10,425 bases of DNA from positions 1 through 10,425 of the forward strand of contig CALHBW010000076.1 of assembly GCA_937930625.1 (NCBI GenBank). The letters are read 5' to 3'. This document shows positions 6,692-10,425 of this stretch, piece by piece. Under the pieces are notes generated by a model. It was not told where the DNA came from. It was given only the letters and a program-made list of their open reading frames with translations, and ran no database searches. The translations under genes were made by a program, and so were the position numbers. The stretch is from an uncultured Saprospiraceae bacterium (GTDB lineage Bacteria > Bacteroidota > Bacteroidia > Chitinophagales > Saprospiraceae). Every line of letters starts with the position of its first letter. Positions within the stretch are counted from its first letter, which is position 1.

Positions 6692-6705
6692 GCATTTAGA
6701 AATAC

Positions 6706-8160
6706 TTAATTACACCCATCAAGCACCGCCTTAAATTCCACGCCCGGTCCCACTTCAAAACCATTATCCAACATAATTTCAGTGCCGCCGCTATACTCCA
6801 CATCAGCAGACCATTCAATCATTTGAGTGGATTCGATATTGCCATTTGTGGTGTATATTGTAGGATTTCTAATCATTCCATTTAGTGAATTGGCAGCTGC
6901 ATAATTGGGCGGACATAGCCCTGCAAGACAGCTAGTACCTGTCGTATTGCACAATTCAAAACAATCCGTAATAATCGTATTTTGATTGAGTGGTCCCATA
7001 GCTCTGTCATTGAAAAAATCCGGATTGGCGCAGGACTGCCCCATAAGCTCTTCTTTGCAACTGAAATCGGCACAAGCACCATTCGCATAGGCATAGAAAG
7101 ACTCAAACCCCGTCGGTTTTTCAAATATCGCCGTATGTATGCCATTACCACTATCGGTCATAGCAAAGACGCCGGGTACACTAAAATTACCGCCACCGGC
7201 TACGAAGAAGCCATCGGGATCCGGCGTAGCGTTCCCTTCGCCGAGGTGCATCGTAATCGTGATTGCCGCGCCGCAACCATAGCAGCTATTAAAACAAACC
7301 GTTGGTAGTGTGGCATCTCCACTCACAGAGAGCGTGCGATTGATAAAAACCTCGCCGTTTGCACCGAAGGTCGTATTGGTACAATCATAGTATTTATCGC
7401 TAAAATCTTCCACGACACCAAACTTATCCAATTGGAATAAATACTCATAATTGCCCGGTGCCATATCTACAATCGTATGCGTCCAGATGCCATCGCCGTC
7501 GCTATCTTCGAGTGGGTTGGAGTTGAGCGAAAAGCCATTGAACGTACCACTCACAAAAACCGAATCGAAAGCTGACGGATAAGTATTCATATCCACCGAA
7601 AACGTAACGTCGTAAAGTTCAGGAGCCACCGTTGTTGTGACCACATCATCAAAATAATAGGTCTGGTCGGCAGCGAGGCTTGTTCCGAAATCAAAGAACA
7701 AGACCAAGCGGTTATAAACTTGATTTTCGGCGGTTTGCCCGGTCGTATTATAGCAGACTTCTACCCATGTTTGGGCAACATCTATTTCCTTTTCCAGTTC
7801 CCAGTTGAGGCTAGGGGTACCATTTTCGACTTTGAGCAGCAAATTACAGGGTTCATTGACCCATACTTTCAGACAGACGGCGTTGTTGTTCGTAAAGTCC
7901 ATTACCGTAGAAACATCGGCAAATCCACCCGCCCATGTCTGCGAAGCTGCCGGTTTGGTAAATTCGCCTACCATAGCACTCGTATTGATGCCGCCGGGCG
8001 CAGGATTGGCAATAGTTATATTCGTAGGTCCCGGAGGGAGACTGCTGCCGAAGTATTCAAATGATGCCGTAGTCGTGGGCGTTTCAAAATCAAGGATGGT
8101 CGTCTGTGCATTCAAAGTGAATAGCCCGAACATCATTATAATCGTGAGTAGGTTTTTCAT
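6706..8160 (-). CDS. Secreted multi-module, probably carbohydrate-binding protein without catalytic domain
   Basis: 484 residues with a typical signal peptide (MKNLLTIIMMFGLFTLNAQ, cleavage likely after A18 or Q19). The first module, about 22-178, starts DFETP and has the jelly-roll look of the modules attached to Bacteroidota laminarinases (WVEVCYNTTG, YYFDDV). The second, about 183-297, begins VTFSVDMN and contains SGTFNGF and DSDGDGIWTHTI, a beta-sandwich type often found next to GH16 domains. The third, about 298-408, is related in style and rich in cysteine. The C-terminus (425-483, with IRNPTIYTTNGNIES and NGFEVGPGVEFKA) resembles the short 3-coathanger-type module found at the ends of many secreted Bacteroidota proteins. 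Fifteen cysteines suggest disulfides. No glycosidase active-site motif is seen. A glycan-binding or matrix role is inferred; module assignments are from memory of family style. Confidence 0.75.
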   Translation of the reverse strand: MKNLLTIIMMFGLFTLNAQTTILDFETPTTTASFEYFGSSLPPGPTNITIANPAPGGINTSAMVGEFTKPAASQTWAGGFADVSTVMDFTNNNAVCLKVWVNEPCNLLLKVENGTPSLNWELEKEIDVAQTWVEVCYNTTGQTAENQVYNRLVLFFDFGTSLAADQTYYFDDVVTTTVAPELYDVTFSVDMNTYPSAFDSVFVSGTFNGFSLNSNPLEDSDGDGIWTHTIVDMAPGNYEYLFQLDKFGVVEDFSDKYYDCTNTTFGANGEVFINRTLSVSGDATLPTVCFNSCYGCGAAITITMHLGEGNATPDPDGFFVAGGGNFSVPGVFAMTDSGNGIHTAIFEKPTGFESFYAYANGACADFSCKEELMGQSCANPDFFNDRAMGPLNQNTIITDCFELCNTTGTSCLAGLCPPNYAAANSLNGMIRNPTIYTTNGNIESTQMIEWSADVEYSGGTEIMLDNGFEVGPGVEFKAVLDGCN

Positions 8161-8221
8161 AATTCGCGTTTAAGAGAAAAGAAATAAATGAAATGGTATT
8201 ACTCTTTGTGTAAGAATGACA

Positions 8222-8229
8222 CGAAGTTA
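8222..8229 (-). promoter_or_regulatory. Weak candidate -7 box for the secreted-protein gene
   Basis: The - strand reads TAACTTCG, 7/8 to TAnnTTTG, about 62 bp from the ATG at 8160, giving a normal leader length. No upstream TTTG at the right spacing was found. The alternative is the - strand box of the 48-bp repeat near 8530-8537, which would give a leader of about 360 nt. Confidence 0.25.
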
Positions 8230-8378
8230 GCTAAAATAACGAAATATCAGTTTGAAATGCCTTTGTTTTTCAAAATTTTCATTATATTTTTCTTATTACA
8301 AATGAATTATTTATTTGATTTTGTGATGCTTATTGAATATCGTAATCGTATAAAAATGAAAAACACTCAAATCAACCT

Positions 8379-8493
8379 GTCATTCCAAACCCCGATTTGG
8401 AATCTGCCGAGTCTTGGCACGGTGTCAGACAGAAGCATTAACTTAAAATCGCTCTCTTGCGCCCAAAAAATTCTGAATCCAGTTCAGAATGAC
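8379..8493. mobile_element. 115-bp palindromic mini-element
   Basis: The ends GTCATTC (8379-8385) and GAATGAC (8487-8493) are perfect 7-bp inverted repeats. Each end also carries its own hairpin: ATTCCAAA/TTTGGAAT (8382-8403) and ATTCTGAA/TTCAGAAT (8470-8490). The middle contains the small palindrome TGTCAGACA. Terminal repeats with a subterminal hairpin at each end and no coding capacity fit a small non-autonomous repeat of the GTCATTCTGAA-ended kind, which I recall as common between genes in Bacteroidota (from memory, not checked). TTCTTTTT follows on the + strand, so it could also terminate transcription. Confidence 0.5.
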
Positions 8494-8520
8494 GGTTCTT
8501 TTTAAGATTTTTGTTAGGAT

Positions 8521-8568
8521 GTTTTCTTACAAATGTAATATGATTATTTGTTGTACATTTGGGTATTT
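8521..8568. promoter_or_regulatory. 48-bp repeated element, copy 2, with back-to-back promoter boxes
   Basis: Same element as at 5341-5388 (43/48). TACATTTG at 8554-8561 on the + strand would start transcription near 8568, a 40-nt leader for the CoiA-like gene. TACATTTG on the - strand (complement of 8530-8537) points toward the secreted-protein gene. In this copy the two boxes are exact reverse complements, an 8-bp inverted repeat with a 16-bp spacer, so binding by a dimeric regulator is the alternative reading. Confidence 0.5.
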
Positions 8569-8607
8569 TCAAGTTCTACATAATTAAAAGGGAAAAAATC
8601 ATAAACA

Positions 8608-9327
8608 ATGCTCTTTGCTCTAAATGAAAATAACGTAAAAATTGCCGCTACTCCAAAAGCAAGAGGAAAATGTCCGAGTTGTGGAGAAACTGTAATTGCT
8701 TGCGTCGGTGAAATAATTTATCCTTATTGGAGACATGAACAAAAGTCGCCTTCTAATTGTGTTGCCGCTCAATATGAAAATGAAGGAGAATGGCATGCAA
8801 CATGGAAATTTTTATTTGGGAAAGAGTTTGCCGAGCAGTACATAAGACAGGGAGATAAAACAAGAAGAGCAGATGTAAGATTAAATAATGGTCTTGTGAT
8901 AGAAATACAACACAGTTCAATAGATACAAGGGAAATAAGAGCTCGTGAAAGATTTCATCATAAGATGATTTGGGTATTTGATGCCTCTGGTCCTGTTGCT
9001 GCTGGTAGATTAAGATACGAACAAGGCTACTTTCATTGGATTAAACCTCGAATAAGTATTCGTAATTGCCAAGTACCAGTATTCTTAGATGTTGGATTTG
9101 GTTTTACTTTCGAGATTCACGAACTTGAAATCAACAAATTTTTAAAAGAGGATTGGCATACTTACCGAACAACAGTATTTAAAGGAACTGGTAAATTGAT
9201 GACTCGAGATGAATTTAAAGGGAAAATGTTTTTTGCTGATGAAGCATTAAAAAATGCGAGCCCCGTTTCTGATTTCAAAAAGCAATACTTCAACATTGGA
9301 CCATCTATCCAACTTGATTTATTTTGA
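8608..9327 (+). CDS. CoiA-like nuclease (zinc-ribbon plus PD-(D/E)XK fold)
   Basis: 239 residues resembling the CoiA family. In naturally competent Gram-positive bacteria, CoiA acts after DNA uptake to promote recombination, and its core is a restriction-endonuclease-like fold. Here CPSCGE (22-27), H43 in YWRH and C51 form a likely zinc site. It is followed by EWH (61-63) and RADVRLNNGLVIEIQHSSI (87-105), where D89, E99 and Q101 look like the metal-binding catalytic residues. The C-terminal half (about 140-239) is not recognised. Codons look more AT-rich than in neighbouring genes, hinting at transfer. The gene has its own candidate promoter at 8554-8561, an AT-rich leader, and no competence or defence partner in view. 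A role in DNA processing or genome defence is inference. Confidence 0.75.
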   Translation: MLFALNENNVKIAATPKARGKCPSCGETVIACVGEIIYPYWRHEQKSPSNCVAAQYENEGEWHATWKFLFGKEFAEQYIRQGDKTRRADVRLNNGLVIEIQHSSIDTREIRARERFHHKMIWVFDASGPVAAGRLRYEQGYFHWIKPRISIRNCQVPVFLDVGFGFTFEIHELEINKFLKEDWHTYRTTVFKGTGKLMTRDEFKGKMFFADEALKNASPVSDFKKQYFNIGPSIQLDLF

Positions 9328-9411
9328 CCAATTCTTCATTTTAATGCAAAAAAAATATATCACCCTAAACATATTGATTTTAAACAAATAATCGAATTAA
9401 AATCACAAACC

Positions 9412-10425
9412 ATGAGCAACATCCAAACACACCACCGAACCTGCAACATCTGCGAAGCCATGTGCGGCATTGTCATTCAGCATGAAGGCAAAAAAATCAT
9501 CTCCATCAAAGGCGATGAAAACGACCCTTTGAGTCAGGGACACATCTGCCCGAAGGCGGTGGCTTTGCAAGATTTTTATGCAGATGAAGATAGATTAAAA
9601 CATCCCATTCGCAAGACCGCAAGCGGCGAATGGGAAGAAATCTCATGGGAAGAAGCCATTGATACCGTTGTCGAAAAATTCAAAGATATTCAATTGCGGT
9701 ACGGCAAAAATGCCCTCGCCACTTACTTGGGCAATCCAAACGCGCACAATCTCGGCAATATTATTTTCAATCCGCAGCTACTCCGGGCATTAGGAACGAA
9801 AAACCGATATAGTGCTTCGTCGGTGGACCAATTGCCGCATCATGTGGCGTCCAATTTTATGTTTGGGCATGGCTTGCTGATTCCAATTCCTGATATTGAC
9901 CGCACGGATTTCTTTATGATTATCGGCGGAAATCCGATGGTGTCGAATGGCAGTATGATGACCGTTCCCAACTTTCCGAAGCGACTAAAAGCACTACAAG
10001 AACGCGGTGGAAAAATGATTGTCATAGACCCCCGCCGCACCGAAACCGCCAAACGTGCTGACCGACACCATTTTATCAAACCCGAAACCGACGCGCTCTT
10101 TATCGCCGCTATCATTCACACGATAATCGAGAAAGACGCGGCGCACTTGGGGCATCTCGAAAAAATGGTGAAAGGTTTGGCAAGCATCAAGGCAGCCGTC
10201 AAAGACTTTTCGCCCGAAAAAGTCGCCCCCATCACAGGCATTTCAGCCGATGATATCCGACAAATTGCCCAAGAAATGACGGATGCCAAAAGCGCGATTT
10301 GTTATAGTCGCATGGGCGCATCTACGCAGCGTTTTGGGGGTTTGTGTCAGTGGTTGACCAATGTGTTGAATATCCTGACGGGCAATTTTGACAAAGCAGG
10401 TGGCGTGATGTTTACGATTCCCGCC
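9412..10425 (+). CDS. Molybdopterin-dependent oxidoreductase, N-terminal 338 residues (3' end outside window)
   Basis: ATG at 9412 opens a frame that runs to the window edge. The N-terminus carries a [4Fe-4S] motif of the formate dehydrogenase/DMSO reductase family: C11-x2-C14-x3-C18, then C46 in HICPKA, with K48 as the usual lysine next to the cluster. GEWEEISWEEAIDTV (72-86) is the family's standard lead-in. IIGGNPMVSNGSMM (170-183) and IVIDPRRTETAKRADRHH (203-220) are molybdopterin guanine dinucleotide-binding regions. There is no Tat signal, so the enzyme is probably cytoplasmic. In the stretch where formate dehydrogenases carry Cys or Sec as metal ligand, it reads NRYSASSVDQLP (131-142), with Ser/Asp candidates only, so formate dehydrogenase is unlikely. 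The substrate is unknown. Family members are usually 700 residues or more, so over half is missing. It follows the nuclease gene by 84 bp. Confidence 0.88.
   Translation, partial: MSNIQTHHRTCNICEAMCGIVIQHEGKKIISIKGDENDPLSQGHICPKAVALQDFYADEDRLKHPIRKTASGEWEEISWEEAIDTVVEKFKDIQLRYGKNALATYLGNPNAHNLGNIIFNPQLLRALGTKNRYSASSVDQLPHHVASNFMFGHGLLIPIPDIDRTDFFMIIGGNPMVSNGSMMTVPNFPKRLKALQERGGKMIVIDPRRTETAKRADRHHFIKPETDALFIAAIIHTIIEKDAAHLGHLEKMVKGLASIKAAVKDFSPEKVAPITGISADDIRQIAQEMTDAKSAICYSRMGASTQRFGGLCQWLTNVLNILTGNFDKAGGVMFTIPA

Noticed and set aside
8188..8505. 105-codon open frame on the + strand
   Set aside because: It runs through the 115-bp palindromic element, has no recognisable protein features, and ends inside repeat sequence.
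9319..9330. TTTTGACCAATT at the end of the CoiA-like gene, identical to 12 bp of hairpin 2 (5750-5761)
   Set aside because: Only 12 AT-rich bases match and no second arm is present nearby, so chance is the simplest explanation.

Overview
The window looks like chromosomal DNA of a Bacteroidota member, possibly of the Saprospiria/Lewinella-like kind. This is an inference, and the finer placement is weak. It rests on promoter-like TAnnTTTG boxes, the absence of clear Shine-Dalgarno sequences before starts, a secreted protein of VTFSVDMN-type modules ending in a short C-terminal module typical of secreted Bacteroidota proteins, and a membrane-anchored family GH3 glucosidase. No tRNA, rRNA, CRISPR array, transposase or phage gene was seen.

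Layout: (1) 1-260, the 3' end of a small membrane protein gene (+). (2) 291-1415 (-), a YUCCA/CzcO-like flavin monooxygenase, divergent from (3) 1486-2490 (+), an aldo/keto reductase; the 70-bp gap holds candidate promoters in both directions. (4) 2491-2641, a convergent gap filled by two near-perfect palindromes. (5) 2642-5068 (-), a large GH3 beta-glucosidase-type enzyme with an N-terminal membrane anchor and an EF-hand-like loop. (6) 5069-5912, an 844-bp non-coding gap between divergent genes, packed with palindromes, inverted modules, a promoter-like repeat and a 435-bp MITE-like element. (7) 5913-6527 (+), an RraA/HMG-aldolase-fold protein. (8) 6528-6705, a convergent gap with a 161-bp inverted repeat of TGTAAAA units. 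(9) 6706-8160 (-), a secreted, cysteine-rich, probably carbohydrate-binding protein without a recognisable catalytic domain. (10) 8161-8607, a gap with a 115-bp palindromic element and a second copy of the promoter-like repeat. (11) 8608-9327 (+), a CoiA-like nuclease. (12) 9412 to the window end (+), the first 338 codons of a molybdopterin oxidoreductase.

The genes do not form one operon; most are single units in alternating orientation. The GH3 enzyme and the secreted multi-module protein would both fit extracellular or periplasmic polysaccharide use. The flavin monooxygenase, aldo/keto reductase, RraA-like protein and molybdoenzyme are general metabolic genes with no evident shared pathway.

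The most distinctive content is non-coding. A 48-bp sequence carrying back-to-back promoter boxes occurs at both larger divergent gene pairs (43/48 identical). At each site palindromic sequence lies between it and at least one of the genes it could drive. Nearly every gap longer than 100 bp carries inverted repeats, which suggests a genome colonised by small palindromic elements.
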